Assembly: GCF_964656455.1 (NCBI RefSeq)
Contig: NC_135715.1
Span: 81,756,414 to 81,820,413, forward strand
Direction: 5' to 3'
From: Halichoerus grypus
Taxonomy: Eukaryota > Chordata > Mammalia > Carnivora > Phocidae
DNA length: 64,000 bases
Under the pieces are notes generated by a model. That model made no database searches, had not been told where the DNA came from, and was given only the letters and a program-made list of their open reading frames with translations. The stretch's first letter is position 1. Every line of letters starts with the position of its first letter. Both the position numbers and the translations under genes were made by a program. Below are positions 34,121 through 45,365 of the stretch, piece by piece.

Positions 34121-36768
34121 GAGAAGGAATCTAGTCAGATTTGCAGGGTTAGAAATGGGGCAGGAGGTCAAGATCTAAATATTATTAACCCATAAAAACA
34201 GTTAAACCCAAAGGAATTATGATTTGGAAAGAATAGTTTTAGACAAGACAGAACATTTTACAAGGTGGGTGTGATCAGTTTTAGACATGACAGAACGTTT
34301 TACAAGGTGGGTGTGATCAGCCTAATATCCATTTAATTCATTTCTGGAGAGGAAACATTTGGTTCTTGAAGAGAAATGAAGCAGAGCAGAATTAGAACTA
34401 AATTCAGTAAGCTAAAAGATGAGACTTGTGAGATGTTCTATACACACAATAAAATTCTAGCCACTCTCTTTTATGACAACAGCTGTTAGTAACATTCCAA
34501 TTTCTGCTTTACGTCAAAGTTTCATATTTCAATTGTAGCTTATTATTACTGTAGCCAATTTGATCTGAAAACCAAGAATGTAAAACCTGTCTTCTACAAC
34601 CTAGTTTCAGACTTATGAAATTTCAAGTAGTTCAGAGCTTTAAAAAATAACAATCTCTTTTTATAAATCTCTTTGGAAATCTAGTCAGTCATTTTTCAAC
34701 AAAATAAACTTTAATGCTACAAGTAAAATAATGTTCTCAAAGGTAATAAATACAGAATAAAGTTTAATATGTTTCTGAGTTCCTACATGAAATTAATATA
34801 ACTTACCTTTAGAAGATTAAATGTAAGTGACAACTGACTATATGCACTGGCCTTAAGGCTGCAACTATATTGCAGAAATTAAAACTGAAGTCCTTAAAAT
34901 GTACCAACTGCTGTTTAATACATATCTTTTTACATTTCATAAAAACATATTCATGATAAAATTTCAGAGATGATTATAAATATATACTAATGTATAGTTT
35001 CTTCGTTTTAAGAAATTAGTAATAAGGCATAAGGAGGAGTAACATAAATTTAATTCCATTCTAAAATGCCATTCACAGACACATTTGTCACACTTAAAAT
35101 GACATGATGGATATTTAATGGTAAGTGCCATAAAGCAATTCTAGTTATTTCCTTGACAATATATAATAAAGCAAAAAACAAAAAGATTGAAAGAGAAACG
35201 GTGGAGATGGGGAGGGTCAGAGGCAGGGAGGAAGATAGGGAAAGGGAGAGAGGCTGAAACACAAAGACAGAAAGCATAGCCATCTGACTACAAAGGAGCT
35301 TTTCTCCTTTCTGGTTTAAAATCTAGTCACAAGAAAGGAGTTCCAGGGATTTCTAATGGCAATTATCAGAAATATTATTTCAAACAGAAAGATTAATAAT
35401 CCCATGAGATGGTATTTCTGTTATAGTTAAAACTATTTCATACACAAACCCAAAATATGCATTAAGAAAATTGTGACCAAACTTTTACCTTCCTTAATTT
35501 CTAGGTCTTTCCGTTTAATTTCAGCTTTCCTCTCAAAAAGTGCTTTCCATTACATTGTACATTTAAGAGTACAAAAACAGCTGAATCTTTTGCCATGTTT
35601 CTCACATAAATTTCTAAATATTCAACTGTTTTGAAATGATTTATGGTATTTAAAGCAAATTTTTCAAAATTCTACTTCTACCTCTGCCCTAATTGCTGAC
35701 TGAGCTAAGACAAGTCACAAAAATCCTCAGAGATTCTGTTTCCTCAACAGAAAAGGGACAATGCTATATTACATAATCTCTAATTTGCTCCCTACTCTAA
35801 AAATCTATGATCCTCTGAAACATTAAGTATTGGTATTATTCACTTTAAAGGAAAATACTTTTGTTTATGGAATTTTGCAACATATCAAATGAATTTAAAA
35901 TAACACTGAATCAGCATATAATCCATGAATTCTTAAATTCAGTTATTTTTAGGCTAAATAAGCACAAGATCTATGTCAAATATATAAATTGATTCCTACA
36001 GTGAAAGTATGACTGAAGTTTGGCTCTACTAGGATAAATAACAAGCCCCCCGCCCCCACCACCACCAACAAAAAAAAAGGGTAACGGCCAAATTTTGAGG
36101 GCTTTAAAGCATAGAAAAAAAATCCTGAAAGAATGGAAAAGAAGCCAGGATGATGATATTGCAGAGGTAAAAGGTGTAGGATCAGAAGTTAGTATGTTTT
36201 AAATGTGCTCTTTACTGTAAAAAATTATCTAACCTCCATTTAGGAGACTACATTAAATAAGACAAATTTATCTTGGCGTCTCTATTTTCTCTCTGTAAAA
36301 CATTCTAATATTCACATTGATTGCTCAGAAATAAAAACACCACTCTCAAATATGACTGCATACACATCTGTTCACACTAGCTGAGTTATATGCCTGTCAA
36401 AAATCGGTTGTGTTTGTCCCCAGATGTGTTGATGTCATTTATATTTATTAATGTAATTATGTAACTGACCTACACATTACATAAACCAAAAAGGATTAAA
36501 TTTTTTTTTCCATGGAAACTGAGTTGAATGCTTTGGAAAGACAACACCTTATAAGTATGGTTTATACAACAAAAACAACTCAGGACCCCAGCTAGGGAAC
36601 TCATACTCGAAGAAAATGCCTTGGTAAATGAGCGAATATAGATGTGTGCTAATAAAGCACTTAAGATATACACGTACAAACATTTTGGAGAATGCGTTAG
36701 TGAAAACAAACCTCATTCCACTGCCCTGAGGACGGCTTTCCTTGCATAGCTTTTGTCTCTTCAGCATG
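34121..36768. other. AT-rich non-coding DNA
   Basis: Over 2.6 kb with no recognised gene or transposon family. It contains a 42-bp tandem duplication (34,236-34,319) and a purine-rich patch at about 35,190-35,260. The 77-79-codon minus-strand frames are without motifs. Confidence 0.4.
34236..34319 (+). repeat. 42-bp tandem duplication, two copies
   Basis: GTTTTAGACAAGACAGAAC... is followed directly by GTTTTAGACATGACAGAAC.... Both copies end GGTGGGTGTGATCA. Each copy is 42 bp, with two mismatches between them. Confidence 0.95.
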
Positions 36769-37114
36769 GGCATCAGAATGAACACATGAGGAAAAGAACT
36801 GCCCTAACTGACCCACAGACCTGCAGCATGACACAGAGCTGGCCCAGTCAACTTGCTTGTTACATGCTATGCTCTGTAGATGCCAGCTAAAACTGGGATA
36901 ATAAATTAAAGTAAAATACACAATGAATGCTAAAAGAAGTTGATATTGAGAAAAATGTAAGAGAGAGAAGGAGAAACTTAATAATCACTAAGCATCCAAA
37001 GTGAGTATATGAATACCTGTTTTCTATTTCATCTAAGAAAAGGACTTGGATAAGCCCATTTCCCCTTGTTAGAGACATTTAAGATATTTGGGGAAAATGT
37101 CCTGACTCTATATA
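36769..37114 (-). repeat. Left arm of a 346-bp inverted duplication
   Basis: This segment is the reverse complement of 39,349-39,695 with about 11 mismatches and no large gap, i.e. about 97% identity by eye. Ten of the eleven mismatches look like transitions. The outer end is GCATCAGAATGAACACATGA and the inner end CCTGACTCTATATA. The short frames in both arms are the same frame seen twice. I do not recognise the segment as a known transposon. Confidence 0.92.
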
Positions 37115-37177
37115 TTGTCAACTACTAGAATGGGTTGCCAAGAGAGGCAGTGAGATTATAAAGTCTTGGATTTTTTT

Positions 37178-37370
37178 TTCTTTATTTTTTTTTTTTTTTA
37201 AAGATTTTATTTATTATTTGAGAGCGAGAGCACATCAGAGGGGAAGGGTCAGAGGGCGAAGCAGACTCCCTGCCGAGCAGGGAACCCGATGCGGGACTCG
37301 ATCCAGGGACTCCAGGATCATGACCTGAGCCGAAGGCAGTCGCTTAACCAACTGAGCCACCCAGGCGCCC
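37178..37370 (-). mobile_element. SINEC carnivore SINE, antisense, inside the inverted-repeat spacer
   Basis: An inverted A tail, a GA-rich body and an inverted head ending in GAGCCACCCAGGCGCCC. A T-rich duplication (GATTTTTTTTT) flanks it. It sits 60-70 bp inside the left arm and is not present next to the right arm. Confidence 0.92.
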
Positions 37371-37429
37371 TGATTTTTTTTTTTTCATTTTAATTTTATA
37401 ATTTGTTTCTTGAGGTGACTTACAGATGT

Positions 37430-37586
37430 GCCGCTCAAGATGTGATCCCAGGGCCAGCAGCACTAGCATCACCTGGGAACTTCCTGGAAATGCAGAAGCT
37501 AAGATCCCACCCCAGACCAACTGAATCATCATCTGCATTTCAATAAAATCTCCCAGTGATCTGTATGCACATACAAGTTTGAGAAT
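37430..37586 (-). repeat. MER5A-like DNA transposon fossil, antisense
   Basis: 'AGCATCACCTGGGAACTTCC', 'TGGAAATGCAGAAGCTAAGA' and 'CCACCCCAGACCAACTGAAT', then 'CACATACAAGTTTGAGAA', match the inverted MER5A order seen at the start of the window. Confidence 0.8.
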
Positions 37587-37589
37587 TTC

Positions 37590-39348
37590 CTTATAGCTTT
37601 TACATCAGACATCTGAATTTGTAATAATTCATTTTATACCTCTTGAGCATTAGTAAGTGTGTACTTCGGAATCAATAAAAAGGAATACGTCATTTAACAA
37701 CAAAACCTTTCTTTTTCATCCTTATTGGAACTATTTTATTTCTGCTCTTCTAAAGAATAATTTAAAAGAACACTATTTCACCAGGTCAATATTCTTTTAA
37801 GGTGAAAGACATATCAGTCCAACTCATATCCATTCACACAGTTGTTCCTATCATTAGAATGTAATAGAAAATTATAAGGGATATAAGCTAAAATCCAAAA
37901 GAAAGAGTCAATAACTTTAGTTAAGCGATCAAAAACTTTAATGACTGTAAGTCTTAGGACTCAAGTAATTTCAACAAGGTTGGCTTGCTATTACAAATTT
38001 CCCTACATGTTTCATACCAGAAGTTGCTAGTGATTTTAAAAGGTGAGGGGAGTCTCCTCTTCTATAAGAATCCCTGAAAATATCTTAAAATGACACCCTG
38101 CAAGAAGGGTTTGTACAAAATATTACAATTGGTACAATTACAATTGGTACAATTGAGAATTATCCAATTCCAAAAGCATCTTTTTAACACTCAAGCAAGA
38201 AACATAAGATAAAATAGCAATTGTGCTCCTATTACTAGAGCTTGATGTTTCTGTGATAGAAGACATTAACTCTGATAAGCTCAACTGCTTTCCATTATCA
38301 GATTCTGAATATTATTCTCGTTCTGAATGTGCTTTAAGGAGCTTAAAACTGTAAGAATTACATACTCCATTTTAGTGAACAAACAAATCACCTCAGAAAG
38401 CATTCCAAGGTAGCTTGGATTCAGAGGACCCGGGCTGCCACAAGCAACTTAATTCTCTAAGGCCTGGGAACCCAAAGTTATGTTTTCCTCCTCCTTTTAT
38501 TTTGCGTTTTAGGATGACGGGAACACGATAAACAGCCAGCCCTCAGTCACCATCCAGGCCCCACCAGTACAAAGAGGCTTTGTGATTGACAAGAGCATAT
38601 AAAAAAGGGAGGAGGAGACCCACTTTTTTCTTCCTCTAGGGAAGACTATGGCTGAAATTTTAGAACTTAAAAGCTTCTCCCGTTTCGACCAGCTCACCTT
38701 GCAGGTAAACACCTTCCTGGTTCAGTGACTCAATCACAAATTAGAGACAGAATCTGTGCTGAAAACTGATAATGGTGGAAAAATATTCTTTTACTGTAAC
38801 TTTCAGCTCAGTGCAGCTGTAACGTACTTCCTCCCCCAGGAAGCCCTGTCACTAAACCCGTGCAGCACGAAAAATAAGCCTTCATGAGTGGAGATTTTAT
38901 TTGACATTTTAAGGATACAGATTGGAATAAATCCAAATATTTCCAATTTTTGCTGTGACTTTTTAAAAAATGTCTAGAATAGATCATGAAAGAAAAAGAA
39001 TTGATGATACATGACATAAATACTAATATAATTTCCTTCTATGCCCTTCCATTCAATTCAATAATTTTCTACGGCAAGGACAGCGATTTAAAACATCTCC
39101 CTCAAAATAAAAGGACACTACAGCAAAATTCTTCTTCAATATATAATCAAATATAATCTGTGAAATACATATTCAAAATATAATCAAGTCATGAACTAAT
39201 AATTTCTTTTGCCAAAGACTATAATTTAATTTTCATTCAAACTAAATTGGGATGTATTAGCAATGCACTTTCTAGGTATTTAAAGAACATCCTCGTGATC
39301 AGTCTTTAAATGGCAATCCATGACTTTTCACTTTGATAAGCAAGACTT
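37590..39348. other. Spacer of the inverted duplication, mostly unique-looking
   Basis: AT-rich. A short direct repeat TTACAATTGGTACAA occurs twice at about 38,127-38,157. A TATA-like string at 38,598 precedes a 26-codon ATG frame (38,648-38,728). No gene is established. Confidence 0.45.
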
Positions 39349-39695
39349 ATATATAGAGTCAGGACATTTTCCCCAAATATCCTAAATGTCTCTAACAAGG
39401 GGAAATGGGCTTACCCAAGTCCTTTTCTTAGATGAAATAGAAAACAGGTATTCATATACTCACTTTGGATGCTTAGCAATTATTAAGTTTCTTTTTCTCT
39501 CTCTTACATTTTTCTCAATATCAACTTCTTTTAGCATTCATTGTGTATTTTACTTTAATTTATTATCCCAGTTTTAGCTGTCATCTACGGAGCATAGCAT
39601 GTAATAAGCAAGTTGACTGGGCCAGCTCTGTGTCATGCTGCAGGTCTGCGGGTCAGTTAGGGCAGTTCTTCTCCTCATGTGTTCATTCTGATGCC
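39349..39695 (+). repeat. Right arm of the 346-bp inverted duplication
   Basis: Inverted copy of 36,769-37,114 (see there). The inner end is TATATAGAGTCAGGACATTT and the outer end is CATTCTGATGC. Sequence similarity stops sharply on both sides. The arms would form a stem of about 346 bp with a 2.2-kb loop if transcribed together. Confidence 0.92.
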
Positions 39696-40644
39696 TATAA
39701 GTCATCAGACTTATATTTAAGAATATTTTCACTAAACGCCTGTTTCATATAAATAACTTTATCTCATCCTTCATCTTGTTTTCCTCCAATTAGTAAGTAC
39801 TTTTGATATTGTACCATATCTGCATGTATTTCTGAAATTAGTCTTTGTTGGCAAACCTATAAACCTTTTTTTAAACTGCACTTTTCAAACGCTACTACCA
39901 AGTAAAAAATTTAACATCCTAACTCAGAAATATCAAAAAACGAATTTCAGCACAATGTTGTATTAACAATCTTATATACACTTGAGACTTCTATGGCAGC
40001 TTCCTCTTTTGTTTTCCTTCTAATTCCAAAGTGTAGTGTCTCATAACCAAGAGCATACATATCCTAAACTGCAGTTCTGACAATTCTGGAAAGAGAGCTG
40101 ATAAGCCCTACAGGGCACGTGCATGTTCTTCATTCTGTCATTCTCCAAGGGAACACTCCTTCAAATACACCTGAGAAAAAGAGAAGTCTCCTGATGTTCT
40201 GTTTCAGTGTACGCCTATGTGCCCACAAAAACGAGTAGCATCCCTGAGAGGCAGCAACCAGCGGGATATCTGATGGTGGTAACACAAAAAACACCATGCC
40301 TCTGTGCAACAAAGGTTTGTTTCCAGTTCAGATTTTTTAATAACATGCTAATTGATATAATTTACATAATACACAAATCACTATTTAAAATGCAACATTC
40401 AGTGATTTTTATAGTCCCAGCCTTGTGTACCCATCATCACAATTACTTTAAGAACATTTTCATCACCATTAAAAAAATACTCATTTGTAGTCATTCCCCA
40501 TTCCCTGCAAGTCCCCTAGTCATAGGCAATGCAAATCTACTTTCTATCTCTATGGATTTGCCTATTCTGGACATATCATATAAATGGAATCATAGACTAC
40601 ATGAATGATCTTTACAGCTCAGACTTAAATAATAAAAATAGCTA
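39696..40644. other. AT-rich non-coding DNA
   Basis: The section at about 40,350-40,600 (TTAATAACATGCTAATTGAT ... GGATTTGCCTATTCTGGACA) resembles the antisense 3' end of an old L1-type or similar LINE, but I cannot place it firmly. A 133-codon frame at 40,207-40,608 lies in it and lacks a known domain. Confidence 0.4.
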
Positions 40645-41043
40645 ACATTTATTGAGTGTGTAAAATATGACAGTCATTTAATTCTTTTATTTGACAGAGA
40701 GACAGAAACAGTGAGAGAGGTAACACAAGCAGGGGGAGAGAGAGAGGGAGAAGCAGGCTTCCTGCAGAGCAGGGAGCCCGATGCGGGGCTTGATCCCTGA
40801 GCTGAAGGCAGACGCTTAAGGACTGAACCACCCAGGCGCCTCAACAGTCATTTAATTCTTATAATAATCCCATGAGGTAAGTACTATTACTATTCCCACT
40901 TTAAGATGAGAAAGCTGATGCACAGAGAGGCTAAGTAGCTTAGCCAAGATCACAAAACAAGTTAGATGAAGTGAAGATTTGAACGTAACGCAGCCTGGCT
41001 CCACAGTTCACGCTCTTAACCAACTCTGCTACACTACAGTGCC
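40645..41043 (-). repeat. MIR SINE fossil, antisense, split by a SINEC
   Basis: The left part is 'GCTAACATTTATTGAGTGTG'. The right part is 'ATAATCCCATGAGGTAAGTA', 'AGATGAGAAAGCTGATGCAC', 'AGAGAGGCTAAGTAGCTTAG' and 'TTAACCAACTCTGCTACACT'. The two parts form one inverted MIR once the SINEC at 40,687-40,843 and one copy of its target duplication are removed. Confidence 0.88.
40687..40843 (-). mobile_element. SINEC carnivore SINE, antisense, nested in a MIR
   Basis: An inverted tail (CTTTTATTTGACAGAGAGAC), a GA-rich body and an inverted head (ACCACCCAGGCGCC). The 17-bp duplication ACAGTCATTTAATTCTT is perfect at 40,670-40,686 and 40,844-40,860. The core is shortened: GATCATGACC is missing before TGAGCTGAAGGCAGACGC. 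Confidence 0.93.
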
Positions 41044-42489
41044 CCTTACTTACCTCTAAGCAAACTCACACGGTTGAAAACAACAGAAACAAAGTCAGGC
41101 TTGAAAAAAACATAGTGAGTTACAGCATTCCTCATAACCAATAAAATAAGCAATTAACTGCTTCAAATTTGTACATCTGTATCAGCAAAGTCTAAGAACT
41201 TTCTGTGATTAGTAGTAATTCTCCTTAAACAAGAAGAAGATAGCACACAGAAGAGGATTCCCCGGACTTGAAAGAATAGATGCTTGGAATCATTATTTTA
41301 GTCATGTTCAGATTATTAAGAGTTATCACCAGTTTCTTTTAGTGAAGAACTGAAGACTGGTGTCAGAATCCTTTCTACCGCTTCTAATAATTTGTTGTGT
41401 GCACCTGGGCAAGTGGATGTGAGTATAAGTGTGTGTAATTCAAGAGAAGGCTTGCTGCTTAGACTAATCACAGAAAGTTCCTAGTCTTTTCTAATGCAGA
41501 TATGCCAACAAAAGGCATTTCATCATCCAGCAACATGATATGATCTCATTTGAGAAGTATATCTATGTAGAAGATGTGGAAGGAGAGAGGAAATGAGGAG
41601 GGGGGAAGAAAAGGAATAAGGAAGGAAGGGAAAGCGGAAGGCAGAGGGAGAGAAGGCAGGCAGGTGGAGAGGAAAGACAGACAAAGACATAGCAAATGGC
41701 CAATAAGGATATACACAAAGGTAGCAGTTATTCTCTGAAAGATTTTGTTTGGTATTTTTCTACAATGAACAAAATATATACATATATGTATTTTACAAAA
41801 AAATCAATATAATCTTAATTTGAGGCTATTTGTCCTCTAATGTGTTTTACAAAATTCTGGCTATTTTTCTAATTCACAAGGCATCAGTTCTCATTATAGA
41901 GTTAGTTTTATCATTCTTCTTTACTCATCATAATTCCCAAATTTAAAAATCTCTCTAGGCATTATATCATAACTCAACCAAATAAAGCCAAAAGGTAATT
42001 CTTAAAAGTATCTGCAATTACTTCTGTATCGTCTCTTCACAGCTAAATCGCTTCAAGCTTCTATATTTATCATTTATAAATTATATTCAATTCCAAATAA
42101 TTTTAATCTCATATTTTCAAAACCATTATATTTATATCTCAAGCCCAAATGAAATGGAGTAAGTTATAATTACGACTATGGTGTATAGGTGTGTAAGTTT
42201 GCATAGCTGGAATCCCTGGTTTTGGTTAATACTATAGATCTTCTATTGTATACAGTAGAGTGGTGTTTGGGTTAAGAATGAATAATAAATTTAATTCAAA
42301 GGAGTTTATAATTTCAGACTTCATTTAAAAGACTCCTATTAAAAGACTTTCCTTTAAGGGAAAGGAAGCTTACATGGAGACAGTAGTTGGCCTACACCTC
42401 AGGGTAGCAAGCAGGTCTGCAAGCCAATTTTTGTAACGGACACCTGAAATATTAACGCATTACATTAGAAAGTGGAAAAGCCCTTCCCA
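41044..42489. other. AT-rich non-coding DNA with a polypurine tract
   Basis: No gene recognised. Positions about 41,579-41,693 form a nearly pure purine run (GGAAGG, GAGG and GGCAGG motifs). The rest is unique-looking. Confidence 0.4.
41579..41693 (+). repeat. Polypurine (GGAA/GAGA-rich) tract
   Basis: About 115 bases that are mostly A and G on the plus strand, with GGAAGGAAGGGAAAG and GGCAGGCAGGTGGAG sections. Mixed-motif low-complexity DNA, which could adopt triplex structures. Confidence 0.85.
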
Positions 42490-42725
42490 GTTGTCTTAGT
42501 TCAAGCTAGTATAACAAAATACTAGACACTGGATGGCTTACAAACAACGGAAATCTGTTTCTCACGGCTCTTGGGGCTGGGAAGTCCAAGGCCATGGGTG
42601 CCAGCCTACTCAGTGCCTGGTGCAGCCCACCTCCTCATGGACAGAGGCTTCTCCCTGTAACCTCCTATGGCAGAGGAGAGCACGGGCGCTCTCCTCAGCC
42701 CCTTTTATACAAGAAGATGATATAC
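42490..42725 (-). repeat. MLT1-like LTR fragment (ERVL-MaLR), antisense
   Basis: 'GTCTTAGTTCAAGCTAGTAT', 'AACAAAATACTAGACACTGG', 'ATGGCTTACAAACAACGGAA' and 'GGGGCTGGGAAGTCCAAGGC' match the inverted MLT1 3' end. It decays or is cut near 42,725. The frames at 42,533-42,815 are LTR-derived. Confidence 0.8.
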
Positions 42726-43113
42726 CAGCAAATTCTGGGAAAATACTGGCTTTTAACTACACGGAAGATACACAAAAATGAATGTAGATTCTTCCAATAC
42801 AAATGGCCACTCTAGCAACATAACTTAGGCCTCCTCTTAACCTACTGCTTCTAGCAATTGTTTCCTCTTCCTTATTCCTCCCCTTCTCTATCATTCCCAC
42901 CTCTACAGGCAAGAGATGAAATAGTCAACTGTGTGAAAACAGGGTCAAGTGCACGGTAGCTGTTTGAAAAATGACAAAAAAAGTGCTGCAGACACTTTCA
43001 GGAATCACCTATGGCTTTATTCTGTTGAGTTATGATAGAATATGATGCAATATGATGCCCAGAGAGATTTGGAAAGTGGAGTGAAAAGGATACGCTATTT
43101 GGCTCCATTCTTT
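42726..43113. other. Non-coding DNA, no feature recognised
   Basis: Unique-looking, with no named element. The right end holds the left target site GGCTCCATTCTTT. Confidence 0.4.
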
Positions 43114-43258
43114 TTTTTAAAGTTTTTATTTTAATTCCAGTTAGTTAACATACAGTGTTGCATTACTTTTAGGTGTATGTGTAGTGATTCAACAATTCCA
43201 TACATCACCGGGTGCTCATCACAACAAGTTGCACTCCTTAATCCCCATAACCTTGGTT
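43114..43258 (-). mobile_element. Short L1 3'UTR fragment, antisense
   Basis: An inverted A tail, then 'AATTCCAGTTAGTTAACATA', 'GTAGTGATTCAACAATTCCA' and 'CATCACCGGGTGCTCATCAC'. This is a known carnivore L1 3'-end order, different from the L1 tails elsewhere in the window. The duplication GGCTCCATTCTTT / GGTTCCATTCTTT brackets it. Confidence 0.8.
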
Positions 43259-43490
43259 GGTTCCATTCTTTAGATTTTTTTAAACCAATTACCAATGGAT
43301 GGACTAGCAACTAGTTAACAGTAAGGCTGGCAACAGAAAGACACAGCCAAATCTTGCTGCTCTGGGATGCTGGGGCCAATACACTTCCTTCCTCCTCACT
43401 CTCCTCCCTATCCACCAACCCCAACCCCCACAGCGCCCATCTACCCTATACATCCAAGACCCCTTCTTCTCTAGCCCCACTTACTGTGCT
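43259..43490. other. Flank of the tandem array, C-rich pyrimidine patch
   Basis: Unique-looking sequence with a C/T-rich run (about 43,383-43,480). The change to the array subunit pattern occurs at about 43,491-43,496. Confidence 0.6.
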
Positions 43491-43714
43491 ACCGTGTTTT
43501 TCCTTCGAGTTAGGTGGCTGTCTTTAAGCCTGCACACACACCCTGGGCAACGGTACTAGCCCCATAAACATGATGTGAGTTGAGAGCTGCCGTCTGTACC
43601 GGCCTGTCTCTCCCCCGATATTGAAACCGTCCCCAGGCTCTCAGCCACAGTACACCCTAAACTGCTTTGCCCACAGAGAGGTCGACGGTAGCTAAAGCAC
43701 GGTTTGTCTACAGT
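43491..43714 (+). repeat. Array edge: single B-type subunit
   Basis: Begins ACCGTGTTTTTCCTTCGAGT and runs through the B pattern (TTAGGTGGCTG, ACTAGCCCCATAAACATGAT, CCCCGATATTGAAACC). It opens the array at its left boundary. Sequence before 43,490 shows no subunit pattern. Confidence 0.85.
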
Positions 43715-45365
43715 GTTGTTTGTTCGAGTTAGAAAGCTAGCTATTAGACTTCCATTCAAAAGTGGGACCGCAGTAGTAGTTTCATGGAGCAAGTGGGGAG
43801 TCGTGTTCTGGCTTCTTCCGGGGCCTGGGTCTCACAAGGAAAATGGTTTTGGACTCACTTGCTGTGCACTCACGCATGCACACCACACAATGCGTCCACC
43901 CTGAGGCATGGCTCTTTTAGCCGAAGCAGGAATTCCCTACAGAGTTGTTCCTTTGAGTTAGGTGGTTGGCTTATGGCCTGCAGGCACACCCGGGGCAAGG
44001 GGACTAGCCTCATAAACAAGAGGTGAGTTGAGAGCTGCCTTCCGCACCGGCCTGTTTCTCACTCCATTTCACGTATGGGACCCTTTCCCCGGTCTCTCAT
44101 ACACGAGCACTATACAACTGCGGCTTCAGGAACGGCAATGGTAGCTAAAGCGCAGTAAGGCTACAGCATTGATTCTTGGTGTTAGTAGCCTGGTAGGCGA
44201 ATGAGCTGCAGCTGGGATTCTTTACAGACTTGTTTCTTCCCAGTCAGGGTCGAGCACATAGCATTCCAAGCACACATGGAGCAGTAGTCTTAGCTTCAGG
44301 TAGCAAGAGCTGAGTACAGAGGTGCCTTCTGCCCGGACCTGTTTCTCCCTTGGTTTCACGTATGGAACCCGTTCCCCTGGCTCTCAGCCACGGTACTCTG
44401 TGTAATGCTTCCTCCGTCTAGAGGTCGACGGTAGCTAAAGCACGGTTTCTCTACAGTGTTGTTTCTTCGAGTGAGAACACTAGCTGTTAGACTTCCATGC
44501 AAAAGTGGGGCTGCCGTGCTAGCGTGATGAAACACATGGGGAGTCGTGTTCTGCCTTTCGCTGGGGCCTGAGTCTCACTCGCAAAAAGCTTTGGACTCCC
44601 TTGCAGTGCTCTCACGCACGCACACCACAAAATGCTGCCACTCTCAGGAGCAGCTGTTTTACCTGCAGCACAGGCTCTCAACCGAGTTTTTCCTTCGAGT
44701 TAGGTGGCTGTGTTTAAGCCGGCACACACAGCCTGGGCAACGGTACTAGCCCCATAACCATGATGTGAGTTGAGAGCTGCCTTCTGTACCGGCCTGTCTC
44801 TCCCCGATATTACGATATTGAAACCGTCCCCAGGCTCTCACCCACAGTACACCCTAAACTGCTCCGCCCACAGAGAGTTCGACGGTACCTAAAGCATTGT
44901 TTATCTACTGTGTAGTTTCTTCGAGTTAGAACGCTAGCTATTAGACTTCCATGCAAAAGTGGGCCTGCCGTGCTAGCATGATGAAACACATGGGGAGTCG
45001 TGTTCTGCCTTTCGCTGGGGCCTGAGTCTCACTCGCAATAAGCTTTGGACTCCCTTGCAGTGCTCTCACGCACGCACACCACAAAATGCTGCCACCCTCA
45101 GGAGCAGCTGTTTGACCTGCAGCACAGGCTCTCAACCGAGTTTTTCCTTCGAGTTAGGTGGCTGTGTTTAAGGCGGCACACACAGCCTCTCGAATGGTAC
45201 TAGCCCCATAAACAGGATGTGAGTTAAGAGCTGCCTTCTGTACCGGCCTGTCTCTCCCCGATATTACGATATTGAAACCGTCCCCAGGCTCTCAGCCACA
45301 GTACACCCTAAACTGCTTCGCCCACAGAGAGGTCGACGGTAGCTAAAGCACGGTTTGTCTACAGT
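43715..45365 (+). repeat. Short edge unit, 1,651 bp, without L1
   Basis: Eight subunits in the order A B c E A B A B (starts 43,715, 43,944, 44,168, 44,229, 44,458, 44,685, 44,912 and 45,140). It carries the same 61-bp 'c' remnant as the full units. It lacks the stretch A(L1) B C D E and further AB dimers. Its fifth and sixth subunits look like mosaics of two different positions of the full unit, as expected of unequal exchange. Confidence 0.88.
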
